A DNA stretch of 43,305 bases. It comes from Candidatus Gastranaerophilales bacterium (GTDB lineage: Bacteria > Cyanobacteriota > Vampirovibrionia > Gastranaerophilales > Gastranaerophilaceae). The translations under genes and the position numbers were made by a program. A model generated the notes under the pieces. That model was not told the origin of the DNA, searched no databases, and was given only the letters and a program-made list of their open reading frames with translations. How positions within the stretch are numbered: position 1 is the first letter of the stretch; each line of letters opens with the position of its first letter. Where the stretch lies: assembly GCA_017475485.1 (NCBI GenBank), contig JAFVFO010000026.1, positions 1 to 43,305 on the forward strand. Direction: 5' to 3'. Positions 17,999-26,646 of the stretch are shown in pieces.

Positions 17999-18124
17999 TT
18001 ATTTATATATTCTTACATTTATCAGACAGTTTTTATAAACGGGTGCAAAAGTATATGAAATAAGTAAATGCAATAAAACCGTTAAACCGCCTAATAAAAT
18101 ATTTTTTAATCTTGCGAAACTCAT
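17999..18124 (-). CDS. Possible 41-residue single-span membrane peptide
   Basis: A short frame beginning ATG at 18124 encodes a basic N-terminus, a hydrophobic segment (ILLGGLTVLLHLLISYTFA) and a basic tail, ending with TAA 12 bases before the reductase start. The predicted topology is a membrane anchor or small toxin-like peptide. Its position in front of the reductase ribosome binding site suggests co-transcription. No clear Shine-Dalgarno is seen and the length is short, so it may be chance or the remains of a longer gene. Confidence 0.35.
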   Translation of the reverse strand: MSFARLKNILLGGLTVLLHLLISYTFAPVYKNCLINVRIYK

Positions 18125-18306
18125 CTAAATTAATATCACTCATAGTTTAATAATATCATAAATTCAGCTGAAAAGTTTTTGCAATAGAAGTTTACAAACT
18201 AACAAATACTTTATATTCATTATATAGTATATAAAATACTGTCTTTTCGATAGAATTTAAGGTTGGAAGCCTTTAAAACGCTATAAAAGAATTTGGGGTA
18301 AAAATA

Positions 18307-18855
18307 ATGAATAATAACAGCAGGTTAAAATAAATCTTGGACAAATGAAAATAGCAGGCAAATACCCGTAACAATTAACGAAAAAGCATACTATACAAAT
18401 ATAAAACAATCCCCTTCAGGCGAAGAAGTACTAAATTACTCATATTCAGATAATAAAATTAACGTTAAAAATGCAAAAGGAACAAATATCGCCTCGATAA
18501 AACCAACTTTAATTGACGGCAAATACCAAGTGATTTTATAGTTAACACCGCTATATCAACAAATGCTGAATCGCGGGTAATTTTATAAACAATACTTCTG
18601 CAGCAATCGCGGTGTTATATATAATACAGGAGCTATTACAAATATGCAAATTGTGACCTGTAAGGTATAGGTATATACATTACGGCATAGACATTATGAA
18701 CAAAACCGATTTTACGGCTAATGATGTATCTTTACCGGAACTTTCCGTTAAACTATTTATCTGTTAAAGATTTAAAAACTTGGGTTCGCCCTAAGTCGAT
18801 GTGAAATGAAATTGTTGACAATAATAATACATTGAGGTTTACTTTAATAGAATAG
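18307..18855 (+). pseudogene. Decayed surface/adhesin-like protein gene
   Basis: No intact frame exists, but joined pieces read as one protein. ATG 18307 opens a frame that hits a stop after 8 codons; skipping one base (18331) gives 69 more codons (18332-18541, with VTINEKAYYTNIKQS and GTNIASIKPTLIDGKYQ). Further pieces read GNFINNTSAA, VIYNTGAITNM, then DLKTWVRPKS and NNNTLRFTLIE up to TAG 18855. Asn/Thr-rich 'FINNT...YNTGAI' repeats resemble autotransporter-type or other large surface adhesins. At least four frameshifts or stops are needed, so it is non-functional. The bases 18125-18306 before it hold no gene I can support. Confidence 0.6.
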
Positions 18856-18866
18856 TCTGTTACAAT
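18838..18866 (+). promoter_or_regulatory. Candidate promoter of the 606-residue protein gene
   Basis: TTTACT (18838-18843) and TACAAT (18861-18866) with a 17-base spacer. It overlaps the end of the decayed gene and would give a leader of about 70 bases before ATG 18942, which has AAGGATAG upstream. Confidence 0.5.
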
Positions 18867-18941
18867 TGTTTACTTTTTATCAATTTTTATTTTCAGGTGC
18901 TTTATTCAAGGTACTGACGATAAAAATATAAGGATAGTGTA

Positions 18942-20762
18942 ATGAAAATTTCTAATATTTCCCCTAAAAATTCCACATTTTATACTAAAAAGAATATTGC
19001 TTCAACAAAAGCATTGATTAATAATAATAAATACGAACTATCGAACAACACGCTATCAGAAGCAATCGGCAGGTCGCAAGTTTCATTTAACGGCAAATTC
19101 GGTAAAAATTCTTTAACATATACATACGATTCTCAAGAACCTTTCGGAAATAAAGACCATATAATATATAACAAAGAAGACGGCAGTTTTACAATTGAAA
19201 CTATCACAAAACAAGCTACTATTGTAAGGCATTATGACCCTAAAAATTCAGAGGAAACAATTACAAAAACTACAAAAGATTATGTATCCTTCAAACAAAA
19301 TTCTCCCCAATATTTTTCACACAGAAAAACAGCAACAGACGGAACTGTTTTGTATTCTTATGTCCTTGAAAAAAGTACAAATAATTCACTTGAATTCATA
19401 AATGACGAAGATTTAAAAAGACAAATTATAATCAGAACGGAAAATGGCAGAAAAGATGTCAGAATTCGTGATTTAGAAACAAATAGCTATGTATATAGCG
19501 GTGAAAAAGCATGGATTAAAGAAACTGATGAAGAAGCGGCTTGTGAAATTACAAAAAATGCCATAACGGATGTTATTGTAAGAAAAGAATCGTTAAGCAA
19601 CGGAACCGACTATTTCTTGGAAGAATATTATGAAGATACAGGATATCTTGCAAGGGAAGTTTATTATGATAAAGCGGGAGAATTATTCTGTGATGTTAAT
19701 TATGACAGATATGGAAATATTCTTTCAAGAAAAATGAGAACCAGAAATAAAAAAATAGAAGAATATATTCAATATGCGCAAAATGGTTCTGAAGAAATCC
19801 ACACAAAAAAATATTTTGACAGACGCGGAAATATTGCAAGAAATACTACATTCTACCCGAATACCGATAAAATTCAAAAAGATTTACTTTATAATCAAGA
19901 TACAATAGAAGAAATTAACTATAACAGATATCCAAACAGAGCCTTGTCTTCGCATATTTACGATAAAGCAGAGGGTACTCTTTTAGAAGAAACAAATTTC
20001 TATGAAGACGGTACAACTCCAAAAACAACTATAACATATAGAAACAGCGGTTTTAAGGTAAAAACAAGCTACAGCAGAAACGGTTTTCCAAAAATACTTG
20101 AAAAATATACTTCAACAGACTTTTTGGTATATGTTGAAGAATATCGTGAAAATTCTGCAATTCGCGCAAAAACAACAAGGATTAACCCCTTATCTCAAAC
20201 CGTTACATCTTACGAATATGATAATACGGGCGAATTTCCTGTTTATAAATTTGTATATGATAAAGACGGAAATATAATCGAAAGTGCATATTATTATCCT
20301 CATTCGGATAATGTTAATGTAAAATACGAATTTAAAGACGGCTATAAAACAGAATATGTTTATAGCAGGGACGGACATTTCCAAGGCAGCAAAAAAGAAA
20401 AATACCGCATTGAAAAACAGTATGACAGCGAAACGGATTTTAAAATATTTACCGGCAATAATCTGTTAAATGAACCGGGTATTTCTAAAGAAGAAAGAAA
20501 AGAAATTCTAGAGAAAATATCAAGCGTTTTAGGTTCTGCAGTGGGTGATTATTCTTCAATTACAAAAAAAGAATGGCAGGTTGTATTAGAAGCGCTTGAG
20601 CTTGATGAACTGGCCGAACTTGAAAAAATGGATAAAAGTTTATATAGAAAATTAGCTAAAAAATGCCATAATGACTTACATCAGGATGACCCCAGTAAAG
20701 AAAATGATTGTTTATTCAATATCATAAGTTATTTTCATGATAAAAATTCAAAAATCGCATAA
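18942..20762 (+). CDS. Repeat protein with 'SFNG' N-terminus and degenerate C-terminal J-domain
   Basis: The 606-residue product has no signal peptide. Its first ~55 residues are Asn/Ser-rich and end with VSFNGKFGK, a tract I associate with a group of Melainabacterial proteins (recollection, not a search). Residues about 60-500 are strand-rich with loose repeats like YDRYGNILSRK, FDRRGNIARN, YDKDGNIIES and YSRDGHFQGS, resembling RHS/YD or MORN-like repeats. Residues ~542-606 look like a J-domain (YRKLAKKCHNDLHQDDP, then FNIISYFHD) but the essential HPD is HND at 576-578. No toxin domain is seen. It stands between the decayed surface gene and the glycan operon. Function unknown. Confidence 0.75.
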   Translation: MKISNISPKNSTFYTKKNIASTKALINNNKYELSNNTLSEAIGRSQVSFNGKFGKNSLTYTYDSQEPFGNKDHIIYNKEDGSFTIETITKQATIVRHYDPKNSEETITKTTKDYVSFKQNSPQYFSHRKTATDGTVLYSYVLEKSTNNSLEFINDEDLKRQIIIRTENGRKDVRIRDLETNSYVYSGEKAWIKETDEEAACEITKNAITDVIVRKESLSNGTDYFLEEYYEDTGYLAREVYYDKAGELFCDVNYDRYGNILSRKMRTRNKKIEEYIQYAQNGSEEIHTKKYFDRRGNIARNTTFYPNTDKIQKDLLYNQDTIEEINYNRYPNRALSSHIYDKAEGTLLEETNFYEDGTTPKTTITYRNSGFKVKTSYSRNGFPKILEKYTSTDFLVYVEEYRENSAIRAKTTRINPLSQTVTSYEYDNTGEFPVYKFVYDKDGNIIESAYYYPHSDNVNVKYEFKDGYKTEYVYSRDGHFQGSKKEKYRIEKQYDSETDFKIFTGNNLLNEPGISKEERKEILEKISSVLGSAVGDYSSITKKEWQVVLEALELDELAELEKMDKSLYRKLAKKCHNDLHQDDPSKENDCLFNIISYFHDKNSKIA

Positions 20763-20789
20763 AATAAAACTTTATGATACAATATAGGC

Positions 20790-21647
20790 ATGTATAAAGT
20801 CAGTGTTTTAATGCCTGTTTATAATGTTAAGGAAGAATACCTGAAAGAATCAATTGAAAGTATTCTTAATCAAACATTTTCCGATTTTGAATTAATTATT
20901 TTGGATGACGGTTCAACAAACGATATTGAAACTGTTGTAAAATCGTATAATGATGACAGAATAGCTTTTTATAAAAATGAAGAAAACCTTGGTGTTTCAA
21001 AAACAAGAAACAAATTGCTTGACTTAGCCAAGGGCGAATATGTTGCATTTCAAGATTCAGACGATATTTCATATCCTGCAAGATTGGAAAAAGAAGTCAA
21101 ATTCTTAGATGAAAATCCTGAAATTTCAGGGGTGAGTTCTTGGCTTGAAACTTTTCCTAATAACAAATTTATCCCTATGCCAAAAAACATTAAAGCAATT
21201 GATTTTCTTGGCGGGTGTTTGTTTTCACAACCTGCCTCAATGCTTAGGATAGAAGATTTCAGAAAAAATAATTTTTATTATAATGCCGATTTAACAACGT
21301 CTGAAGATTACGACTTATGGGCCAGAGCGGTTAAGGTTTTAAACTTTGCAAATCTGCAAGAACCGCTTATAAAATACAGGAAAAATCCGAATTCTTTGTA
21401 TCACCGCTCAAATAAAAAAGCTGTTGAAATAGATAAAAATATTAAAAACGAGTTGTTGCAATATCTTGTGGGTTCGGAAAAACTGCAAAAGGAAGTTTTG
21501 GAAACCGTAACAAATTATTATCAGAAAAAAACAAGCATTTTTGAAAAAATAATTTCTGTCAGAAATGAATGGTATGGATATGAAAAGCACAAAATGCTTG
21601 TCATTTTAGGTTTAAAAATTAAATTATTCAAATATTCGGTTAAATAA
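20790..21647 (+). CDS. GT2 family glycosyltransferase (GT-A fold)
   Basis: The 285-residue protein begins VSVLMPVYNVKEEYLKESI, continues with FELIILDDGSTND and GEYVAFQDSDD, whose Asp residues form the nucleotide-sugar and metal (DXD-like) site of GT2 enzymes. EDYDLWARA near residue 170 carries the ED block that provides the catalytic base in related proteins. It probably adds one sugar to a lipid-linked or LPS-bound glycan at the cytoplasmic face of the membrane. It opens the plus-strand glycan run; the next gene follows after 15 bases. Donor and acceptor unknown. Confidence 0.9.
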   Translation: MYKVSVLMPVYNVKEEYLKESIESILNQTFSDFELIILDDGSTNDIETVVKSYNDDRIAFYKNEENLGVSKTRNKLLDLAKGEYVAFQDSDDISYPARLEKEVKFLDENPEISGVSSWLETFPNNKFIPMPKNIKAIDFLGGCLFSQPASMLRIEDFRKNNFYYNADLTTSEDYDLWARAVKVLNFANLQEPLIKYRKNPNSLYHRSNKKAVEIDKNIKNELLQYLVGSEKLQKEVLETVTNYYQKKTSIFEKIISVRNEWYGYEKHKMLVILGLKIKLFKYSVK

Positions 21648-21662
21648 TCAGGGTGCATAGGG

Positions 21663-22526
21663 GTGAAAAAACAGAAAATCATCAAATTTCAAGGCGGACT
21701 TGGCAATCAAATGTTTCAGTATGCACTTGGCGAAGCTCTTAAAAAAGTTGGCAATACAGAGGTTCTTTTTGATGTTTCATGGTTTAAAAAATCTCAAAAA
21801 AAAGCACATAAAAAAGGACTTGGTATCAGATATTATGAAATGAATATTTTTAATAATATAAATATAAAATTTGCAAATAAATGGCAGATTTTATGTGCAA
21901 AAGCTCTTGATTTATTGGGATTTTGCAAAAAATATAAAGAAAAAGACCCGTTTTATTATGATGAAGATATTTTTTCGGATAAATATAATTACTATAGCGG
22001 ATATTTTCAAAATGAAAATTACTTCAAAGATATAAAAGAAAAACTTATTAACGATTTTGAACTTCCTATGGTTCGATCAGAGGATGAATACAATAAAAAT
22101 TTAATAAATAAAATTAATTCCTATAAAAATCCCGTATTTATCCATGTTAGGCGCGAAGATTATGTTAATTTGGGCTACACTATATCTTTAGAATATTATA
22201 AAAAAGCTGTTAAATATATAAAAAAACATGTTGAAAATCCTAAGTTTTTTGTATTTTGTGCTGAAGATACAACCTATATTCAAAATAATTTTAATATAGA
22301 TTGTGATTTTGAACTTATAGGAGAAAAAAATAAAACCCGCGACAGCTTCTATGAAAATATGCGCCTAATGCTTATGTGCAGGCATGGAATTCTTGCAAAC
22401 AGTTCTTATTCATGGTGGGGTGCTTGGCTTAATCAAAATGAAAATAAGATTATAGTTGCACCGAGTCCATGGCTCAATGGTGATGATAAAATAATTCCTG
22501 AAACTTGGGTTAAAATAAAGGTTTAA
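21663..22526 (+). CDS. GT11 family alpha-1,2-fucosyltransferase-like enzyme
   Basis: The 287-residue protein has the three signature blocks of GT11: [15 protein letters not shown] at 9-23, HVRREDY at 161-167 (the HxRRxD GDP-fucose binding site) and [11 protein letters not shown] toward the C-terminus. Enzymes of this family transfer fucose from GDP-fucose, usually to the 2-OH of galactose. The start is a GTG at 21663; AGGG lies 12 bases upstream. It lies within a tightly packed operon; the next gene starts one base after its stop. A GT10-like gene lies three genes on. Confidence 0.9.
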   Translation: MKKQKIIKFQGGLGNQMFQYALGEALKKVGNTEVLFDVSWFKKSQKKAHKKGLGIRYYEMNIFNNINIKFANKWQILCAKALDLLGFCKKYKEKDPFYYDEDIFSDKYNYYSGYFQNENYFKDIKEKLINDFELPMVRSEDEYNKNLINKINSYKNPVFIHVRREDYVNLGYTISLEYYKKAVKYIKKHVENPKFFVFCAEDTTYIQNNFNIDCDFELIGEKNKTRDSFYENMRLMLMCRHGILANSSYSWWGAWLNQNENKIIVAPSPWLNGDDKIIPETWVKIKV

Positions 22527-22527
22527 T

Positions 22528-23205
22528 ATGAAAATAAAATATATTATAGAAGATATTATTGATTTTAAATATAATTTTAAATCTGTCTTGGCAGATTTAA
22601 TTCCTTTTAAAACTTTAAGAAAAAAAATTAAAGCAGATATTCAAAGGAAAAAAGCAAAAAATTCGCTTGAAAAAATAAGAAAAAGATTAAACTGCAAAAT
22701 GGATAAATATTCTTATTGCGATAAATCTTTATATGTGGGATGTGCTAAAACAACCATAGGAAAATTTTGCTCAATCGGCAGAAATGTTGCAATAGCACCG
22801 GGTATGCACCCTTTAAATTATCTTTCAACATCTAATTATTTTTATGTTGATTATATGGGCTGGAGAAATGAAACAGAATATGATGATATGCTAAAACCCT
22901 GCCATATAGGAAATGATGTTTGGATTGGGCATGGGGTATTTATTAAAGACGGTATAAATATTGCAGACGGTGCGGTTATTGCAGCAGGTGCCGTTGTTGT
23001 TAAAGATGTTCCCCCTTATGCAATAGTCGGCGGAGTTCCCGCTAAAATAATTAGGTATAGATTTGATGAAAAAACTATTGAAAAATTGCTTAACTTAAAA
23101 TGGTGGGATATGGATGAAGAAATTCTTAAAAAATGCCCTTATAAAGACATAAATAAGGCAATTAAGTATTTGGAAGAAATAAAAAAGGGTAAAAATGAAA
23201 TTTAA
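22528..23205 (+). CDS. Left-handed beta-helix O-acetyltransferase (CatB/xenobiotic type)
   Basis: A basic, coiled N-terminus (about 1-70) leads into hexapeptide repeats: [18 protein letters not shown], a loop with [12 protein letters not shown] carrying the likely catalytic His, then [16 protein letters not shown] and [20 protein letters not shown], the hallmark of CatB-like and Maa/NodL-like acetyltransferases. At 225 residues it matches such sugar acetyltransferases. It would transfer acetyl from acetyl-CoA to a sugar in the glycan made by the neighbours. Its end overlaps the next start by 11 bases. Confidence 0.88.
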   Translation: MKIKYIIEDIIDFKYNFKSVLADLIPFKTLRKKIKADIQRKKAKNSLEKIRKRLNCKMDKYSYCDKSLYVGCAKTTIGKFCSIGRNVAIAPGMHPLNYLSTSNYFYVDYMGWRNETEYDDMLKPCHIGNDVWIGHGVFIKDGINIADGAVIAAGAVVVKDVPPYAIVGGVPAKIIRYRFDEKTIEKLLNLKWWDMDEEILKKCPYKDINKAIKYLEEIKKGKNEI

Positions 23206-23833
23206 AAATAATAAAATATATAAAATAGATAAAAACGGCAAAAAACACAGAATTTTTTGGATTTGGGGACTGAATTTAATTTGGCAGGGAAGTAATTCAA
23301 CGGTATATCTGTATGAACCTTGCGTAAGATTTAGAAATTCAAGGCTTGTAATGGGTGAAAATGCAACAGCGACATTCAAATCTTCAAAAACAAAATTAAG
23401 AAAAATGGATATCCATGTGTGGTCTGAAAACGGTTCTCTTGAAATAGGACACGACTTGCTTCCGAACTTAAATTGCAGAATAAATGTTTATAGAGAACCG
23501 AACCTGCATGTTAAAATAGGCGATAATTGTATGATGGGGCCAAATGTTACGGTGTCTGCATCAGATGCCCATTGTATTTATCAAACAACAGACGGCAAAG
23601 TATTAAACAGGGGCAGGGATGTTGTAATAGGTAATCATTGCTGGTTTACATCAAATGTATCTGTTTTTAAGGGTGTAACAATAGCGGATAATTGTATTTT
23701 CGGTGCAGGGTGTAATGTTACTAAAGATTGTTTAACAGCAAATGCTCTATATGTAGGCACTCCTGCAAAAGTAATAAAGGAAAATGTTAACTGGAGCTAT
23801 GATTTTCCGGAAGGTGATTATTATGTTCAATAA
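23195..23833 (+). CDS. Hexapeptide-repeat acyltransferase
   Basis: This 212-residue protein has hexapeptide repeats in its C-terminal two thirds: [54 protein letters not shown] and [15 protein letters not shown]. The His in SDAHCIY sits where the catalytic His of this group is found. It differs from the preceding acyltransferase, so the pair could place two different acyl groups or act on two sugars. It overlaps both neighbours by 11 bases. Confidence 0.85.
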   Translation: MKFKNNKIYKIDKNGKKHRIFWIWGLNLIWQGSNSTVYLYEPCVRFRNSRLVMGENATATFKSSKTKLRKMDIHVWSENGSLEIGHDLLPNLNCRINVYREPNLHVKIGDNCMMGPNVTVSASDAHCIYQTTDGKVLNRGRDVVIGNHCWFTSNVSVFKGVTIADNCIFGAGCNVTKDCLTANALYVGTPAKVIKENVNWSYDFPEGDYYVQ

Positions 23834-24791
23834 AATTTATGAATATTTATACAGACGCATAAGAAGGGTTAAAAATAAAGCCTACGGCTATGTTTATCTT
23901 CCGAATTATAATAATAAAGTTAAAATCATGGAAGGCGATTCTAATTTATATAATGAATTTGGCGAAAAACTTGAAGTGTTTTTTATTAGAGATAAGCACT
24001 ACAGAAATCATCCTTACAGGGATTCAAGATATTTCATGTGGGATAGGTATAATATCGGTCTTGATACACATTTTTATTCCCATGAATCCATGCTTGAAAC
24101 TATGGGTAATCCTAAAAGAAGATATGGCTTTTTAACAGAATCTCCCGCAATTGTTCCTAAATCATACAAACTTTTCGATAAATTTAAAGGACTAAACAAA
24201 GATTTTGACTTAATTTTTACATATTCTGAAAAAATTCTAAATGAAATTGACAATGCGCGCTATGTGCCTTTTGGCGCTACATTGTTTAACGGGTCATTTG
24301 CACCTTGCGATATTTATCAAAAAAAAGATAAAAATATTTCAATAATTTCATCAAATAAAATAATGTGCGAGCTTCATAAATTCAGGTTTCAATTGGCGCT
24401 GGATTGCAAAAATAAACATCTTGCAGACACTTTTGGTACATTTGACGGCGGGTCTTGGGTTTCGTTAGATGATACATTAAGAAATTATCGTTATACCATA
24501 GCAATTGAAAATATAATTGAACCTTATTTTTTTACGGAACGTTTAATATGCGCCCTTGCAAATCAAACAATACCAATATATTTGGGTGCAACAAAAATAG
24601 ATAAATTTTTTAATCCGGATGGAATTATTCAAATAACAACAAAAGATGATATTGAACATATTTTAAAACATTGTACAAAGGAAGAATACGAAATAAGATT
24701 GCCTGCGATTTTAGATAATTACAAAAGAGTTAAGAAATATATAAAACCTTTTGATTATTTGTATGAAAATTATTTGAGGGAAAATAAATGA
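23823..24791 (+). CDS. GT10-like alpha-1,3-fucosyltransferase
   Basis: The 322-residue product carries the GT10 signature region YRYTIAIENIIEPYFFTERL followed by ALANQTIPIYLGATKIDKFF, corresponding to the FxxxFENS...TEK...A...P(I/V)YxG block of bacterial and animal alpha-1,3/4-fucosyltransferases. The N-terminal half (FTYSEKIL and a Gly/Asp-rich stretch) fits the acceptor-side Rossmann domain. ATG 23823 is preferred over an in-frame ATG at 23784 since GGAAGG lies 8 bases upstream, leaving an 11-base overlap with the previous gene like the pair before. The IEN motif is diverged from FENS, so donor specificity is not certain. Confidence 0.78.
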   Translation: MFNKIYEYLYRRIRRVKNKAYGYVYLPNYNNKVKIMEGDSNLYNEFGEKLEVFFIRDKHYRNHPYRDSRYFMWDRYNIGLDTHFYSHESMLETMGNPKRRYGFLTESPAIVPKSYKLFDKFKGLNKDFDLIFTYSEKILNEIDNARYVPFGATLFNGSFAPCDIYQKKDKNISIISSNKIMCELHKFRFQLALDCKNKHLADTFGTFDGGSWVSLDDTLRNYRYTIAIENIIEPYFFTERLICALANQTIPIYLGATKIDKFFNPDGIIQITTKDDIEHILKHCTKEEYEIRLPAILDNYKRVKKYIKPFDYLYENYLRENK

Positions 24792-25525
24792 TATCAATAG
24801 TTATACCCACTTTGCAAAAAAGAATTGATGTATTAGAAAAGTTAATTCAAAATCTTAATGAAGATTCATCTGTTGGTGAAATCATTATTATAGATAATTC
24901 AACTAAAGGTATTGATTTTGAATATAAAAAATTAAGAGTGATTACCCCTAAGGAAAATCTTTTCGTTAACCCCAGCTGGAACTTAGGCGCAAAAGAAGCA
25001 AAATATGATATTGTAGGGCTTTTAAATGATGATATTATTATTCCGTTAAACACCTGTAAAAAAATTCAGGAAAAATTCAATGAAAACCCTAAAATCGGAG
25101 CTATGGGTTTTCACATGGATATGGTAGAAGCAATTGATGATATCAAGGAAGCACCTAAAGAAGGTGAACTTATTTTATCTAAAGCTGATTTTGTTGCAGG
25201 CGGATATGGTATAGCTTTATTTTTCAAAAAAGAACTCTATAAGGAAATCCCTGAGGGCATGAAAATTTGGTTTGGGGATAATTTTATATTCTCTCAAATT
25301 AAAAAATCAAACTTTGATAACTATTGGATAAGAGGGCAAAAAGTTTATCATCTTGGTTCATTATCAAGTGAAGGCTATAAAAAAAGCCCGATTTATAAAC
25401 AGGATAAAAAAGCATGGGCCAAAGTAAAATATAAATGGTATCATTATATTTTTTCTGTAGAAGAATATTCCGATTGTATTAAAATGAGATTATTAGGCTT
25501 GAATATTCGTTTAAAAAGTAAATAA
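24788..25525 (+). CDS. GT2 family glycosyltransferase
   Basis: The 245-residue protein starts ISIVIPTLQKRIDVLEKLI and shows EIIIIDNSTKG, NPSWNLGAKEAKYDIVGLL and NDD (DXD-type) as in rhamnosyl- or galactosyl-type GT2 enzymes. VAGGYGIALFFKK lies in the acceptor half. The ATG shares bases with the previous TGA (ATGA overlap), so translation is coupled. It ends the sugar-transfer part of the run; ung starts 2 bases later. The transferred sugar is unknown. Confidence 0.88.
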   Translation: MISIVIPTLQKRIDVLEKLIQNLNEDSSVGEIIIIDNSTKGIDFEYKKLRVITPKENLFVNPSWNLGAKEAKYDIVGLLNDDIIIPLNTCKKIQEKFNENPKIGAMGFHMDMVEAIDDIKEAPKEGELILSKADFVAGGYGIALFFKKELYKEIPEGMKIWFGDNFIFSQIKKSNFDNYWIRGQKVYHLGSLSSEGYKKSPIYKQDKKAWAKVKYKWYHYIFSVEEYSDCIKMRLLGLNIRLKSK

Positions 25526-25527
25526 TT

Positions 25528-26283
25528 ATGGAAAGTATAAAAAAAGATTTTGATATATTAATAAAAAACGGCTGGCTCGATAAAGAAGGTGCTAAAAAAT
25601 ATCTTCAAAATAAAGATATAATAAATGCCGTAAATTCATCAACAAGCCCAAAGCGTGAAGATATATTCTGTGCGCTAAAATCTGTTTCAAAGGAAAATTC
25701 GCGCTGTGTAATTTTAGGAAAAGACCCTTATCCAAACCCGCTCCACGCCCATGGGGTTGCTTTTTCAAGCAAGAATTCCGCAACACCTGATTCTTTAAAA
25801 AATATTTTTAAAGCTATAGATAGTGCATATAATTCTAACCTTTTTCAAAGGGCGAATAACGATTTAACCGCATGGCTAAAACAAGGGGTTTTATTATTGA
25901 ATACATCTTTGACTTTTGAAAAAAACGACGATAAAAAAGTCCAAGCCCAATTGCAAAAGCTCCATGCAAAAATTTGGCAGGGTTTTATACAAGAAATTAT
26001 TGATAAAATTTTAACTGTAAAACATCCTTTAGTTATGTTTTTATGGGGTAATGACGCCCATAATTTGGTTTATAAATCAATTAAAAATAAAGAATTTAAA
26101 ACCACAATTCATTCGCGCACCCCGCAAATTGTACCAAACAGCAGTATTATGCTTTTGATGACATCTCATCCTTCGCCGTTATCTGTCAACAGGGGCGGAG
26201 ATTTCTTAAAAACCGCGCCAAATCATTTTTTGGAATGTGATAAGTTTTTATCAAAAAATAAGATAAACTGGACTATTCTATAG
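25528..26283 (+). CDS. ung: Family 1-like uracil-DNA glycosylase
   Basis: Ung removes uracil from DNA for base excision repair. The 251-residue protein has the water-activating block GKDPYPNPLHAHGVAFSS (catalytic Asp66), the uracil-contact block LLLNTSLTFE and the leucine-loop block SHPSPLSVNRGGDF with His214. The first motif departs from canonical GQDPYH: Gln is Lys65 and the His after Tyr is Pro69. The core Asp and Tyr are kept, so activity is likely. It follows the glycosyltransferase gene by 2 bases, apparently as a passenger of the glycan operon. Confidence 0.9.
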   Translation: MESIKKDFDILIKNGWLDKEGAKKYLQNKDIINAVNSSTSPKREDIFCALKSVSKENSRCVILGKDPYPNPLHAHGVAFSSKNSATPDSLKNIFKAIDSAYNSNLFQRANNDLTAWLKQGVLLLNTSLTFEKNDDKKVQAQLQKLHAKIWQGFIQEIIDKILTVKHPLVMFLWGNDAHNLVYKSIKNKEFKTTIHSRTPQIVPNSSIMLLMTSHPSPLSVNRGGDFLKTAPNHFLECDKFLSKNKINWTIL

Positions 26284-26322
26284 GATAATTATTTTTTTAA
26301 AATTAATATTTAAACTTTATTG

Positions 26323-26580
26323 ATGAAAAAAATAATAATCTTTATTCTGTTTTTTAATTTAACAGCAAATGCAAGCACCTACTGGGGTGATGATGTAAAA
26401 CCAAATAATTCCGATTTTATATTTAATTGTATTTATCAAGCATACAGAAATCTTGAGTATCCAAAAAGAATAATAAGCTGTTTTTTGCAAAATGACAAAG
26501 ACGCAATGATTTTTGAAACAAAACGTTTTTTAATTAATTCTACCTTCGGACTTTATGAATTGGTAAAAATAATATTGTAA
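26323..26580 (+). CDS. Truncated MlaA/VacJ-like protein (N-terminal part only)
   Basis: The 85-residue product starts with a signal peptide (MKKIIIFILFFNLTANA) and continues with YRNLEYPKRIISCFLQN and ETKRFLINSTFGLYEL. The latter matches the MlaA block 'xRFLxNSTLGxGGL' and the former its 'PxPVRxxISNFFxN' block. MlaA proteins are 200 residues or more, with a hydrophobic channel region and C-terminal part that are absent here; the frame stops at 26580 and the next bases are a terminator. No ribosome binding site is visible before ATG 26323. It is either a remnant or a reduced MlaA; the full protein works in retrograde phospholipid transport at the outer membrane. Confidence 0.6.
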   Translation: MKKIIIFILFFNLTANASTYWGDDVKPNNSDFIFNCIYQAYRNLEYPKRIISCFLQNDKDAMIFETKRFLINSTFGLYELVKIIL

Positions 26581-26585
26581 AAATA

Positions 26586-26612
26586 AAAAGCACCGTAAAA
26601 AACAGTGCTTTT
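26586..26612. terminator. Bidirectional terminator between the MlaA-like gene and flgE
   Basis: Perfect 8-bp stem (AAAAGCAC 26586-26593 with GTGCTTTT 26605-26612). T-rich sequence leaves it in both directions, and the two genes converge on it. Confidence 0.8.
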
Positions 26613-26646
26613 ATGATAAAGACAATAAAGAGAAAAGAATTAAATG

